Shown: positions 1 to 11,205 of the stretch, piece by piece | Numbering within the stretch: position 1 is the first letter of the stretch | Layout: each line of letters starts with the position of its first letter | Assembly: GCA_019914945.1 (NCBI GenBank) | Contig: CM034101.1 | Location: 15,821,188-15,885,187 of the forward strand | Length of the DNA stretch: 64,000 nucleotides | Source: Typha latifolia | Lineage: Eukaryota; Streptophyta; Magnoliopsida; Poales; Typhaceae | Direction: 5' to 3' | Program-made: the position numbers and the translations under genes | The notes under the pieces: model-generated | Database searches by the model: none | Told to the model about the DNA's origin: nothing | Seen by the model: only the letters and a program-made list of their open reading frames with translations

Positions 1-716
1 TAGCCTCTTCTGGCCCCATGTTTCTTGCTTAATATTTCAGTTTGTGCTTCTCTGCTTGCAGTCACTTGCATGTGCAACTTGGTTGATGATATACATGTCC
101 ACAGATAAAAATTATCAGTTGCAGGTGCAGAGTTGACGCATCTTCAAACAAAGTGCCAAGCTTCCAGACAATCAGCATAGAAATCTAAGTCAAAATATGA
201 GCAAAAAGAGCGGCCACATGAAGAAAACCCGATACAGGTCTATCCCATGGCCCATTACACGCGTGTTGGGAGTAAAGATGGGTCAATCCAGTGCATATGT
301 ATATATGATGCTCAGCGCTAAAAAAGACTCCGGTTGAAACACCAAGGCATAACTGCGATTTATGAATGACTTATCCAACACATTACGGGTGGCAGCAGCT
401 AGTGGGATCGATACTTCTTTGCTTGCAACAGATATGGTTTTAGAACTTAGACGGAGACTGCGAAGACATGGACTGAGATCCTCTCGATCTTTTTTCGTAT
501 CAGGGCTGGGGGAAGGAGTCTAAATCAAAATATTTTTCGGGGCGCTCCTCATAGAGAATCCGTAGCCTGCTGAACCTTCAACCAAGAGAACAGAGCTGAG
601 CTTGAAACAATTCCCGCTTTACCGCTTTTGCCCCTCCCTATCTGACCAATATGGATGGTATTTGTCATATATGTGCAAGAAAATATTTTACAAGGCCGGT
701 GTTTCTACTCTTCCTT
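1..716. other. intergenic, no gene recognised
   Basis: No reading frame here resembles a known protein, and no RNA gene or clear repeat was seen. It ends at the target-site duplication of the LINE remnant. Confidence 0.6.
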
Positions 717-727
717 TGTTAACGATG

Positions 728-1283
728 GTCTTCTTCTTTTTTTTGAAAAAGAAAAATTAAATTACTTAATCACCACGGTTACAAGTACAATAGCTTTATT
801 AGCCTTTGCAGTAAGTATGAGAGATAGCACAGTATGGTATGGCTGTCATTAAGGGCCAGCAGTCCACCAAGATACAGACTAGGGAGGCTTGTGGACCCCT
901 TTAATAGAGTTAACCGGCAGCAGCGAGTTACAGGAGATGATAAGGTGAGAAAACCTATGATTAAAGATAAATCCAACCCCACCATGCAGGAAGGGCTCCA
1001 AGTCAGTATTAAGCTTAATAAAGCCTGGTGGAGGCGATTCCCAGTGGATAAAGAGATTTACAGCAGAGTAAGAGAAGGTGGTTTGTACCGAGCCCCCGTA
1101 GCAGCTTCCTTGGTCGAGTTGAAGACAACGCCATTCCTTAACCTTCCAAATATTCAAGAGAACCGCAACAATGAGTGAATGGAGCATGGCTCTCTGGGGG
1201 TTGGAAAGGTTTCCAACGCGAAGAGCCATTTGTCCATTCACCCAATCCGAGATAGGGCAGTCAATATTCCATAGCACTTTCAG
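728..1283 (-). mobile_element. 5'-truncated, decayed LINE (non-LTR retrotransposon) with RNase H remnant
   Basis: On the minus strand a 132-codon frame (879-1277) contains HWESPPPGFIKLNTD followed by a glycine-rich GGVGFIFNHR stretch. This is the characteristic start of the RNase H domain at the C-terminus of plant LINE polyproteins. The expected acidic residue and glycine after LNTD are altered, and the frame is broken downstream, so the copy is dead. The low-coordinate end (728-745) is a T-rich tract, that is, the poly(A) tail of a minus-strand copy. The 11-bp sequence TGTTAACGATG occurs at 717-727 and again at 1284-1294, which marks a target-site duplication and fixes both ends. The element is about 556 bp, so most of the LINE (ORF1, endonuclease, reverse transcriptase) is missing by 5' truncation. 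Confidence 0.8.
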
Positions 1284-1294
1284 TGTTAACGATG

Positions 1295-2402
1295 AAGTCA
1301 GGAGAAATTAGATGTGGACCATCCATTTTGTGACGACCCAGACAAGCATCCTACCTTCTACTGTCAGACATATCACGTGTCACGTGGAGCTGAATTAAGT
1401 CAAACCATCCATTAGGTATTTTATTTTATTTTTCGTCACCAGCTAGCCAACCTCTGTTTTTGAGGTGATATACTGGCTAGCCGTTGAAAACCTCAGCATT
1501 CGAATTCAAAGTTCATAAATGCAATATAAACGGTTGTCTAGAATCACGTGATAATCCTTATATATAGAGATAGATTTGGTTGCGTAGACAGTAGGGTGTC
1601 TGACAGGTCTAGTTCTAAACAACTAGAACTTTTCTGCCTAAACAGCTAAAGACAAACTTTATATACTTCCAAGCTCGGGTTATGGAAAGGAACCGAAAAG
1701 AAGGTATCAACAACAACTGGTTTTATTACGGAACAGCTCATGATGTTCATATCAATCTATTATGCGTCTCTGTATCTAGCATTGGGTAGACCTCATATAA
1801 TAACTGTCCTAATTCTACCGTATCTTTTGTTTCATTTTTTCTAGAACAATCACAAAAACTTTTTGAATTATAGATCTACTACCAGAAATTCAATGCGTAA
1901 TCTCAGCATTCAATGTGTATTCCTGAATAATCTAATTTTTCAATTATTCTCATTGATTAATTCACGTATTATCAAGCCAATAACTAAGAGGACAGAAAAC
2001 TGAGAATCACAACATGTGAGTACACATTGAGACCTTATGGCACTACAGGACATGTGAGTACAAAAAAAGCATATTTATACACCAAAGTAACAAGTCTTGA
2101 AGCACTAATAGAATTTGAGAAGGAGAGATTCACAGGGTGCATGTGTAGAATGGCAACTTGTTAGCATGAGCTGGGGCATTAAGTTATCATGCCAAGCTTT
2201 TCTCTTTTTGCCTGTAGGATTTCTTTTAAGGTGTTACCACCATAAGATGATGTCCCTATAATACAATGCAGTTGAAAAAGGCAATCAACTCCTACCAAGT
2301 TGTTGGATTGAATGATGGGGATGTGTAATAATAAATTGTTTCAGTAAATAACAAAAGGATTCAACATACTGAAGTTGTCAGTGGTTGACTTAATTGTATC
2401 AC
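1295..2402. other. intergenic / 3' flank of receptor-like kinase gene
   Basis: No coding region recognised. It holds two adjacent G-box cores (CACGTG at 1374-1379 and 1381-1386) and a TATATATA stretch near 1559, but no downstream reading frame that would use them. The part next to 2403 is presumably the 3' UTR of the minus-strand kinase gene. Confidence 0.5.
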
Positions 2403-5329
2403 TTATCTCCACCTAGTCTCATGGTCACGCTTGCTGAAGCTTCCATTTTCTTTAGTGCTGCGTCTGTCTGATGACTCTGAAGACTCTTCCCGCCGAATCT
2501 TGCGATCCTGAGATAAAGATTGGAGCATAAATCAAGCAACAAAGTAAGCAAGCTTACAATGCTAAGATCCATGAATTAACTAGTAGATTTGGACTTACAT
2601 CTCGGAAAAGTAAATCGTCCATTTCAAGCATGTGGATTACATGCCCCATTTTAGGTCTTTTAGGTCCATCAGGATCCACACACCGTAGGGCCACTAGAAG
2701 TGCCCTTTTGAGGGCCTTGGGAGATGGCTTCTCAGGCAGCTTAGGATCCACAACTAGCTCTGATTTCCTCTCTGCTACCATGTTCTTAAGCCACTCCACT
2801 AAATTAACCTGAAAAAAAGAAAAGGGGGATTGATTACTTTCTGATGATATTTAAGCAGAACAGAAGTTAAAAGTATAGTTGTTATACAAAAACAACCTCC
2901 CCAGGCGGCCTTGCGTAATCTACAGGCGATCTCCCAGTTATAATCTCCATGATAAGTACTCCAAAACTGTAAACATCACTCCTCTCATTAAGCATCCCAG
3001 TGCTAGCATATTCAGGTGCCACATAGCTGCAATAGAAATTGGCATTTGACATAAATCTCCAACTACATTGGAAAAAAGGAATCCTGTGAGTAGTGACTGA
3101 CCCAAAGGTCCCCATGACTCGAGTAGTAACATAGCTCCTCTCGGAACACAATAGCTTTGCAAGCCCGAAGTCTGATACTTTTGGATTCCACTGCCGGTCA
3201 ATAAGTATATTGCTAGATTTCACGTCTCGGTGAACAACCTTTGGTTCCAGCCCCTCATGAAGATAGGCCAAGCTGGATACAGAATCATAAAACCTTAAGT
3301 TTTACATTTGAAGTTTTGAACTTACACTTCCAGTAAAACAAAAGATAGAGAACAGCAGATGTGAAGAATAATTTGGTGCATGTAGATGCACATGATGCTC
3401 TGATTTTGGAGCTTGATTGGTTAAGACTGTATTGGGAAAATCATGTAGATCTTGTCTCATGGTTGGACTTACAACCTGTTTTACTGAATGAGATGCCCAA
3501 TTGTCTTTATCTTTTGGGACAAGTTTCCATAAAGAAATAGAGGTAATGCATTTTGGGTAACTTAAGTGTACTAATTAGCTACTATTGCCATAGAAAGCTA
3601 GGGCAGAAGAAGGAACATGAGTAAGCATTCACTGACTCTGAATATCTGAAGTTATATTGAAGAATAAATTAGTCTCTACCAAATGACCAAAGTTCCAAGA
3701 GGATTGGAGATCATAAGGGTTCTACAGTGACCGAGTTGGCAATTTATGATGACCTATCAACATCATGTGATTTATAATTGAATAATTTATCTTTCAATCA
3801 TTCCCTATCATTAGTTAATAAAGAATGAATAGTAGATAAAAAGGTGCTGCTCATGATTTATCGAGGATACTAAACTCCATAGTGTCTGCTGCCTCAGCCA
3901 AAAGAATCTTACTCAGATCTGCTCTATGCTCCTGTAGGATATTAATGTTGTGTAACAAACACATCTATATATGGAGTACAAGTATACATATACTCAGTGT
4001 CAATACACAAGACAACTGAAAAATCCCAAAGTACCGTATTTATGTGAGGTTTTCAACCACTCATAAATAGCATCCTTTCTCACTAAATTTTGAAGCACTT
4101 ACAATAGAAGAACAATTGCCAATATATTCCCATTCTTAGTAAAAAAAAGTAAAGCCTAGAATGCAGATACTAGAAAGCAAATCTTACCCTTTGGCTGTCC
4201 CCAGTATTATGTTCATCCTGATATCCCAAGTCAGTGGACTCACTTCTCCCACATCCCCATGAAGCCACTGATCCAGATTACCATTGTCAACATATTCGTA
4301 AACAAGCATCCTACAGCACACAAGAAATACTAAATTTACTCAATCCAAAGACCATATCATGCCAACAAAACAAATCCAACAAAAGGAAAATATGCATTAA
4401 TTCCCAAGATCAAGTGGAGTACCTATAAGCCCCCTCGACACAATAACCAAGCAATCTAACCAAATTCTTGTGCCTAACACGCCCAATAGCTTCCACTTCC
4501 ACCTTGAATTCTTTTTCCGCTTGACCCCTGGTGGAGGTGAACAAAATATATCCCAATTTTGTTTTACAGATCATAGCATTGCGATGAATAAATTGGAGAG
4601 GTCCAAAGCTTCTAACCTCAAATTGGTTCACAGAGACAAGGCCAAAAGTTGCCAAATTTCAAACTTTTACAAGGATTTGGAAAGGAGATACCTGTTATTG
4701 AGCAAGTTCTTCACGGCAACCGTGGTGTTATCGGGCATCACGCCGCGGTACACGATCCCGTACCCTCCTTCTCCGATCACATTCTCCTCGACGAGGCCGC
4801 CGGTGGCTTCCTCGAGCTCTCGTAGCGTGTACCAGTGTCCCCACCCGAGATGAGACACCTCCGGCGGCCCCCCGCTCCCGGTCATCGACGGCGTCGTCTC
4901 CCCGCTGGCCGTCCCCGTCGTCGACCCCGACGGCGGTGCCGCATCCGGCCGCCGATGATCGCCGATCACCACCCGGTGCTCCGCCTTGCCGATCTCGATC
5001 TGGACGTCGGGCGGCGGCTGCTGCTGCTGCTGCTGGCGGTGGTCGTAGTGGTGGACGATCTCGGGGATGTCTTTGGAGACAGGAGGGGTGGGGTCGTGGA
5101 GGTGGAGCTTAAGGGGTTTCCTGGAACTCCCTCCGATGCCGCCGGCGGCCGACGAGGAGGAAGAGCGAGGAGAGCGACGGCGAGAGGTGAGGCAGAGGGA
5201 GAGGAGGAAGAGGACGAGGACGATGGAGGCGCCGACGCAGATCCCGATGACTACCCACAATCTGAGCCCAAAAATTGAAGTTTTCCTCGACAACTCATCG
5301 TTAAGAAATCCACCATTCCAGAACGACAT
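2403..5329 (-). CDS. receptor-like Ser/Thr protein kinase (At1g01540/At4g01330 type)
   Basis: Seven exons on the minus strand: 5329-4692, 4527-4423, 4310-4188, 3272-3102, 3026-2897, 2808-2599, 2507-2403. They join to 1482 nt, 493 aa, all with GT-AG junctions. The protein has a short extracellular N-terminus, one membrane span (about residues 24-47, before a basic SRRR stop-transfer), a low-complexity linker with a Gln run (99-104), then a full kinase domain. The glycine loop IGEGGYG is at 185-191, the ATP lysine in VAVK at 207, HRDVKSSN at 303-310 and DFG at 323-325, with APEY after it, so it looks catalytically competent. The short N-terminus and the conserved [11 protein letters not shown] segment fit the At1g01540-like subfamily, which has no ligand-binding ectodomain; the ligand is unknown. 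The C-tail is Ser- and Arg-rich. The 5' flank is GA-rich (5385-5420). It is divergently placed from the DUF2358 gene. Confidence 0.93.
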
Positions 5330-7591
5330 TGTTAAGAGTAGATCGGAAGGAACTCGTCAAATATTTCTCATCATATCACGGAGAGGAGTGGAGAGGAGAG
5401 GAGAGGGAGAGAGAGCAAGAACTAGAAGAGTGGGAGTACAAGTGGAGGTATTTAATCTATAGTTAATCTTATTCCATGGAAAATTATTAATTTAAGAACT
5501 GAAATAAAGCCGGAGAGGAGGAAGACGAGGGAAGAGGAGCGTGGAATCTAGAATGCTTGCTGTCTGGGTTTTTGAATGCTCGTGGGTAGTGAGAGAAGAT
5601 GACGTGTGCTTTGTCCGAGGGAGTGACAGCTCATTGCCAACTCACACTTTAGTATGCGACTGCTGGGACCAACAGTTACCTCCGGGTCCGACCCCAAGCT
5701 TCTGGGTTGCAAGGGGGGTGTCCATATGCCGGGTGCCATTAGGTCGACATCTAATCGGATCCAGGTTGGGTCGGATCAACGGTCGTTTCACCTTTTACCT
5801 TCAAATCAAACCCGACCCACTTAGTTATCGTATAATAGATTTTCTTTTAGAAATAAAATGAAGTAAATTTTATTTTAAATTAGCTATCCCAGTTATACAA
5901 ATTCTCACTGAGATTCTCAGTGATGCAAAAAATTGAAGCAGGAAAGACAAATAATCCCCGTAATGGGTACCGGTGGTAGCTTAAAGCTCTCCCATAACTT
6001 TTTTTTTTCTTTTTTTTTTTTAAGCTCTCCCATAACTTGCTAGCGAATTTGTTGGTTTCCTGAAGAGATGAGAGATCTTGAAAATTGCATGAGTAGAACT
6101 AAATCCAGATTAAGTTTGCGGAGTATCTTTACTTCCAGGATAGCGTAGGATGCTGGGAGTATTCAATTAAGACTATCCGATTGATGACAAATGCTACATC
6201 GTTGTCATCTTTCCAAAATCTATAAAGCGTAGCATAGTGGTAAGCAAGTACAAGCTCACAGCGTCCATAATAATGGTGAAAAGGTAAGCTGTCGCATATT
6301 ATCTGATGCGGATAGCTGCTCCCAAGACATTCCAAGATGATAGTCTGCAGAACCGATTGCAGGAGTTCTTGCATTCCAAATAGATGATAGTCAGTGACTG
6401 TAGAATTAATCAATTAATAGGTAGGGAATGAAGTTAAATTTTTTTTTTTCGTTATTTGCTAGAAACTAGAAAGAGTGTAGGCAGGTAATTCCATTAAATC
6501 CAGTCAAAATTTTAAGCTCGATACACAATGGAAAAGAAAAAATATTTGAAGATAAACAACCAATTTTTTTAGAGTTGATAGATACATTTTTTTACGATCA
6601 AAGAAGTGATGAGATCGATTTCAACTCAAAATAATTATTATATAAAAAATTATTTAGTGGCTCGGTTCGGTTGATAGTTTAACTGTACGATTATCTTGAA
6701 GAAATATCTCAATAGCACGACAACTTATAAGAAATCTTGACAGCGCTTAATTCAAAATTATAATTCGGCGATGCACACAATTTAAAGCCTAAACTAGGTA
6801 GCTTGATTTGTTCAATGTAAATCTAATTTTTAGGCTCTTAAATGACAAATAAATAAAAACTATATTTTGAAGAGCCCATCTACCAACGCTACAAAAAAAA
6901 AAAAAACATAAATTCTCAAAGTAAACATATTCTAGTAATAAATACTAAAAGCACACCTAAGCTTTCCGCGCTAACATTAGCGGTGTTAAGGCCGGCGCAT
7001 GAGAAAATAATTACAGTGACTGTGGTAGAGAATGAAAAAGGGGTTGCAGGCGATCTTTCTAGAGCCTTTTCTACTATTCCTTCGAGTCCAATTGAATATG
7101 CATCAGTGGGACATCAGAAAGGATTCTTTGCATGTAATTATCGAATTTGGCCATCTAATTTTTGGCTTATAAGATAATGCTTTCTACCATTCCATTTGGT
7201 CAACACTCACATTCAAAGTTGAAATGGTAAGGCATGTCATCCACTCATTCACCACAATCCACATAAGATAAAACAGTGAACATCATCTCTTATTTGATGG
7301 ATGATACAAAAGGCATCACATCTAACTGTGCGTAGTTTAATAAGTAGAAAAGACAACATAACACGTATATATATTAAACACAACAAGTGATATATGACCT
7401 ATATTTGGTAGAAGATATCGCTCTTTGTGAGTATATGGCTCCCGTTATTCTTGCTTTTATTAGTTTTCTTGTCCACCATTCTAAATTTGTTTAGGAATCA
7501 ACGTATACACCATCTCATTCTTTTCCACTCGTATTAAGAAAAATGAAATAATTATTTTGTAAATTAAACTCGTCGACCCTGCACACTCCGA
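5330..7591. other. divergent intergenic region
   Basis: This 2.3 kb separates the 5' ends of the receptor-like kinase and DUF2358 genes and must hold both promoters. A GA-rich stretch lies just upstream of the kinase start. It also holds a poly(T) insertion with flanking duplication (5984-6038). The rest is AT-rich with no recognised gene; a minus-strand frame at 6129-6413 is not convincing. Confidence 0.5.
5984..6038 (-). mobile_element. poly(T) micro-insertion with 17-bp target-site duplication
   Basis: AAGCTCTCCCATAACTT occurs at 5984-6000 and is repeated exactly at 6022-6038. Between the copies is only a 21-base tract of T with a single C. A perfect 17-bp duplication around an oligo(T) block is what an extremely 5'-truncated retroposon leaves: a poly(A) tail with almost no element body, inserted on the minus strand. 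Slippage would not duplicate a complex 17-mer. The source element cannot be named from this copy. Confidence 0.7.
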
Positions 7592-9900
7592 ATGGCTTCT
7601 GCTCTTCGCCCTACTCCCATCACCCGCCCTGGATACGGCCGCAGGATCGATACCACGTGGCATCCGCATCTTTGTTATTCCCGCGATTTCCGACGGCACG
7701 GGAAGAAGCCCGGCTCGACGGAAGGCATCGAAGGCTCGCAATCGGAGAACGCGGTGCTGAGGCTGGCGTGGTATGGCTCGGAGCTCCTCGGCGTCGCCGC
7801 CTCCTTGTTCCGGCCTCCTCAGCCGGCGGAGGTGCTTGTCGGAGATGGCGACGGGTTGGGGGAAATGGGGCGCGCCATGGTGGCGGAAGCCATCAAGGAG
7901 GATTTCCAGCGGTCTTACTTCGTTACAGGTTCGAGATTTACATCAATTACTTTACCCGACTGAAAATTAAGTCCTAATTTGACTATCGAATTTGGCCTTA
8001 GTTAATTTGTTACTATTAATTTTCCAGAATAGTTCTTTAGTTAAATTGATCGCAGTTGTTTATCTTGAATCTAAAGGGAAAAGAAGGAAACTGATGTTTT
8101 GTGTACTGCTAGTTGATTAAAGTGTGAGTAGAAGAGGCGTGAAATGCAAGAATCGACTTGCAACATACTAATTACACAAGGAAACATTGAGTAAGTTATT
8201 CGGTTGATAAATTAACCGATGGTACATCTCCATGAGACTTCGTTATTGTACTATCTTGGAGAGAAACTTGGAAATTATGAAGCTGGTTAAGCAGCATTAT
8301 AGAAGGTTCTCCGTTCTTGCTATCATTGCTTTGTATAATGCAAATTGTGATTGATATAGTTTTCCAGTTGAATAAAAAAGTTGATTCTCTCATCACTTCC
8401 TGTTACGTGTTTTCACTTTCTATGCGGATACAAGTTGCAGGCATTAATAGGATTCAGACTCCATTTAGATAAGTGCTTCAACTTCCAATCAAATTATCTG
8501 TGGGCATTGGATTTCACAAGATTTTGCTCTTTTTCGTGGGAGCTACTTCAGTATCACGTAAAAATTCCCTTCGATGGGCACTGTTATTGCCAATAACTAG
8601 AGAAGGGATTGGGATTTGGAGTTCTTTCACCAACCACTGCTAGTTGTAAGATATAGCGGGATGGGGGTGGCAGGTCAATATTTGTTTCTTATAAGTCAGC
8701 AAGCTATTCAACGTTGTTCAACAGGCTAGTTTGAAATCCATATCTTTTCTAGTCCGTTTTTCGGAGTGCAATTTTCGTTGATGTATAAGCTACATGGCTC
8801 CTAGTCTAATTTTCTTTTTGCTGAAAAAAAGAGAGGATATATACTATGTTCCTGAAAACAACTGATGCCTGTATTCTTTATTTACTTAACAAAAACCAGA
8901 CAGTGGTGGTGACTTACGCACAATCTGAGATACTGAATGTAATGCGTTCATGTTATTTACTAAGTGGATTTTCAATCATCTAGGTTTATAAAGATATTAT
9001 TTTTCAGGAAATTTGACTATCAAGGCATACGAAGATGACTGCGAATTTGCTGACCCAGCAGGTTCATTCAGAGGTCTTCGACGTTTCAAAAGAAATTGCA
9101 CAAATTTTGGGTCTCTCCTAGAACAATCTAATATGAAACTCACAAAGTGGGAGGACTTTGAGGTGAAACCCCATCTTCATTTGCTCATTGACTTCCTGGA
9201 ATACAAATTTTAATCGAAATTTTGTACTATTATCTTATGTGAACCAACATGATTTTATTACTCTAGTCTCATCACTGTCCTGGACATCATTTCGTATCAT
9301 TGCTCTTAACTTACCAAGATTTCAGGTGGTAAAATTAATTCTAAGTAATAATTATCAGTAAAACTTCTTGCAGGATAGGTCAATTGGACATTGGCGTTTT
9401 AGTTGTATCATGTCATTCCCCTGGCGGCCTATTCTTTCTGGTATATTTCGACACACTTATAGTAAAAACTGGTTTTAGCTGTTGCTATTGACAGATCTTA
9501 TTTTAATCAACCGTCTATTATGCTGTTGTGTCATTCAAGGGGCATTTCAATTTCTTCAACTGCATCAGATAATAATTAAAGCTAGTTTTTTAGAGCTTTT
9601 TCTTAGGGGGTTTCCTTGAAGGGTTTATAATGTTCTATTTTTGTTTTTTTCCCCTTTCAGCCACTGGGTACACTGAGTACTACTTTGATGCTCAGTCAGG
9701 GAGAGTGTGCAAGTAATGAGATTCTTTTACTCTTGTTAATTATTTAGCTTGAGTTATGTACACATTCATAGAGTGATGCCCACATAGATAATCTTACTGT
9801 TCCCTTTGCATTTAGGCATGTAGAACATTGGAATGTTCCCAAAATGGCACTTCTCAAGCAAATATTCAGGCCAAGCCGTTGGGTATGGGAAAAGCTCTGA
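7592..9900 (+). CDS. DUF2358 protein, probably plastid-targeted
   Basis: Five exons: 7592-7928, 9008-9162, 9374-9440, 9661-9712, 9816-9900. They join to 696 nt, 231 aa, ending in TGA. Exons 2-5 encode the conserved core: EDDCEFADPAGSFRGLRRF, NMKLTKWEDFE, IGHWRFSCIMSFPWRPILS, ATGYTEYYFD and HVEHWNVPKMALLKQ. This matches the plant/cyanobacterial DUF2358 family (Arabidopsis At1g16320/At1g79510 type), whose core resembles an NTF2-like fold and whose biochemical role is unknown. The first 60 or so residues are rich in Arg, Ser and Pro and not conserved, consistent with a transit peptide (inference). The start is the first ATG of a GC-rich first exon, and no in-frame upstream ATG is evident. Intron 1 is about 1.1 kb. 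Length is close to that of the family. Confidence 0.9.
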
Positions 9901-10151
9901 AAGCTTTCAATTACCAGGTGCATGTTGCAGTAATTTAAGAGATCAAACTGTAAACCTACTGCCAGTGATCATTTACTTACCTTGCTTTATAGTCTATGTA
10001 TATATCTGTTGGTTAAGAATGATGCAGAAGTAGATAGATATTTGGTCTTTTGATGAAATTTGCATGCTTCTAATGTACTCGGTTAGATCACTATGTCCAT
10101 ATTGGTACATATTATACAGATAACTAGATTGAAAGAAGCAATAATGTAAGT

Positions 10152-10214
10152 GTGAAGGATTTCTTTTTCTTTTTTTTTCTTTTTTTTTTTTGAGAAAAGG
10201 TGAAGGATTTCTTT
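10152..10214 (-). mobile_element. T-rich micro-insertion with 15-bp target-site duplication
   Basis: GTGAAGGATTTCTTT at 10152-10166 is repeated exactly at 10200-10214. The 33-base insert between is T-rich and ends in GAGAAAAG before the second copy. On the minus strand it reads CTTTTCTC followed by poly(A), so it looks like the last few bases and tail of a retroposon. The 41842-41899 insert has the same GAGAAA next to its T tract, which suggests a common source. Confidence 0.7.
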
Positions 10215-10305
10215 GTTCACATTGACATCACAGCTTTATTCTATTAAAATAAGATCCTTCTCAGCAGAAAAGTATGGAAGTGAGAAATCTCATTTTCTCA
10301 TTTTA

Positions 10306-10497
10306 TACTATGTTTGGATGGAGAGAAGAGAATTTAGTTTTTTCTTTTTTTTTCTCTTCCCTTCTCTCCAAGTCTTCTTTTTTTTCTCTCGCTTTTTCCC
10401 TCTCATTCTCTTCTAAAATATCTATTCAAATGGGAGAAAATATTTCTTTTTATTTTGTCTTCTTTTTCTCTTTTGTACTCTTCGTCTAAACATGGGG
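10306..10497. mobile_element. MITE-like element
   Basis: The ends are imperfect inverted repeats: TACTATGTTTGGATG on the left against CCCCATGTTTAGACG read from the right. TTA lies directly outside both ends (10303-10305 and 10498-10500). A 3-bp TTA/TAA duplication and an ATGTTTGG-like terminus fit Tourist/Harbinger MITEs. The 192-bp body is T-rich and non-coding. The inverted repeats are diverged, so this is tentative. Confidence 0.45.
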
Positions 10498-10800
10498 TTA
10501 ATGATTTCTCTCTTTTTCATTATTTAACAGAAAAGGAATGAATATTTTTATTTTAAAATTGAAAATAGGAGTAACATTTGAATTGAATTAAAGCGAATCG
10601 ACGAATTATCAAGCAAACACGAAGCCAGATTGATGAAATTTAGCCCTAGAACGTACTAGAAGCTAGCTTTTTAGCAAACCAAAACTGATACGAGTATGAA
10701 CGGCTATGATCATTGAAGCCTACGATCATCACCGTCCGCTTGTTCTTTCCCGTTTATGCCCTAACTCTTCGTGCGCCTTTTCTCGCTTCGGGGGATTTTT

Positions 10801-10825
10801 TAGGGTTTCTTCGGAGTCTATAAAA
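10801..10825 (+). promoter_or_regulatory. telo-box and TATA box of a snoRNA gene cluster
   Basis: TAGGGTTT (reverse complement AAACCCTA, the telo-box) is at 10801-10808 and TATAAAA at 10819-10825. The first snoRNA starts about 140 bp downstream on the same strand. Plant snoRNA polycistrons and ribosomal protein genes often carry telo-boxes in Pol II promoters. No protein-coding frame follows, so these signals are best explained by the snoRNA cluster. Confidence 0.65.
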
Positions 10826-10966
10826 GAAGGCACAAGAGCGACCTCTCGGTACCACAGCCGTCTTCTCCGAGTTACCTTCTCGACCTTCAAGCTTTCAGAT
10901 CATCTGAACGCTATTCTTTGATGTCGATTTTTAAGCCTTCTTATCTTCTTATCATCTTATGTTCCG

Positions 10967-11049
10967 GGATCAAGTGATGAGGAAAAACTGCAACAATATG
11001 ACGGAATAATCCATTCTGTGATTCCTAGTATTTAAGTCTCTGATGATCC
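10967..11049 (+). ncRNA. box C/D snoRNA, snR77/SNORD65-like guide for 18S rRNA
   Basis: Box C GTGATGA is at 10974-10980 and box D CTGA at 11040-11043. They are closed by a perfect 6-bp terminal stem: GGATCA 10967-10972 with TGATCC 11044-11049. Inside, AACTGCAACAA (10986-10996) is an 11-nt perfect complement to the conserved 18S rRNA stretch UUGUUGCAGUU and is followed by a degenerate D'-like TATGA. From memory, yeast snR77 and human SNORD65 methylate a U in this 18S segment, so this is the likely plant counterpart. The D'/C' boxes are weak, so I do not assign the exact nucleotide. The guide next to box D has no target I recognise. Confidence 0.8.
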
Positions 11050-11132
11050 TTTTTCTTTAATTTTTTTCCCTCTTTTTCGTTTGACTTGTTACTACTTATT
11101 TTTCATCTCTAATTGCAAACTGTATCATGAGC

Positions 11133-11205
11133 GGGAGATGATGAAGAAATTTGGTCCGTGTTTCTGATTGATCAGTGACGATTACCTTGTTTCATCTCTG
11201 ATCCC
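11133..11205 (+). ncRNA. U18: U18 box C/D snoRNA
   Basis: Box C ATGATGA (11138-11144), D' CTGA (11164-11167), C' GTGACGA (11175-11181) and D CTGA (11198-11201) are all present in order, closed by GGGA (11133-11136) with TCCC (11202-11205). Directly before D', TTGGTCCGTGTTT (11151-11163) is a 13-nt perfect complement to the universal 25S/28S rRNA segment AAACACGGACCAA. Counting five nucleotides from D' puts 2'-O-methylation on the A of AAACA, the site assigned to U18 in yeast and animals (yeast A649). All four boxes plus the exact guide make this the firmest RNA call in the window. The second guide region (before D) has no target I can name. Confidence 0.9.

Larger units (their letters stand above)
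9901..10800. other. intergenic with small insertions
   Basis: This is the 3' flank of the DUF2358 gene. It contains a T-rich micro-insertion with duplication (10152-10214) and a short MITE-like element (10306-10497). From about 10700 the DNA becomes less AT-rich and leads into the snoRNA promoter. No protein gene seen. Confidence 0.5.

Noticed and set aside
4835..5278. 147- and 131-codon plus-strand frames
   Set aside because: They are antisense shadows of the GC-rich first exon of the receptor-like kinase.
6129..6413. 94-codon minus-strand frame that might be the end of an RNase H domain
   Set aside because: YRFWKDDNDVA is only loosely like LINE RNase H tails, and no upstream motif, poly(A) or duplication supports it.
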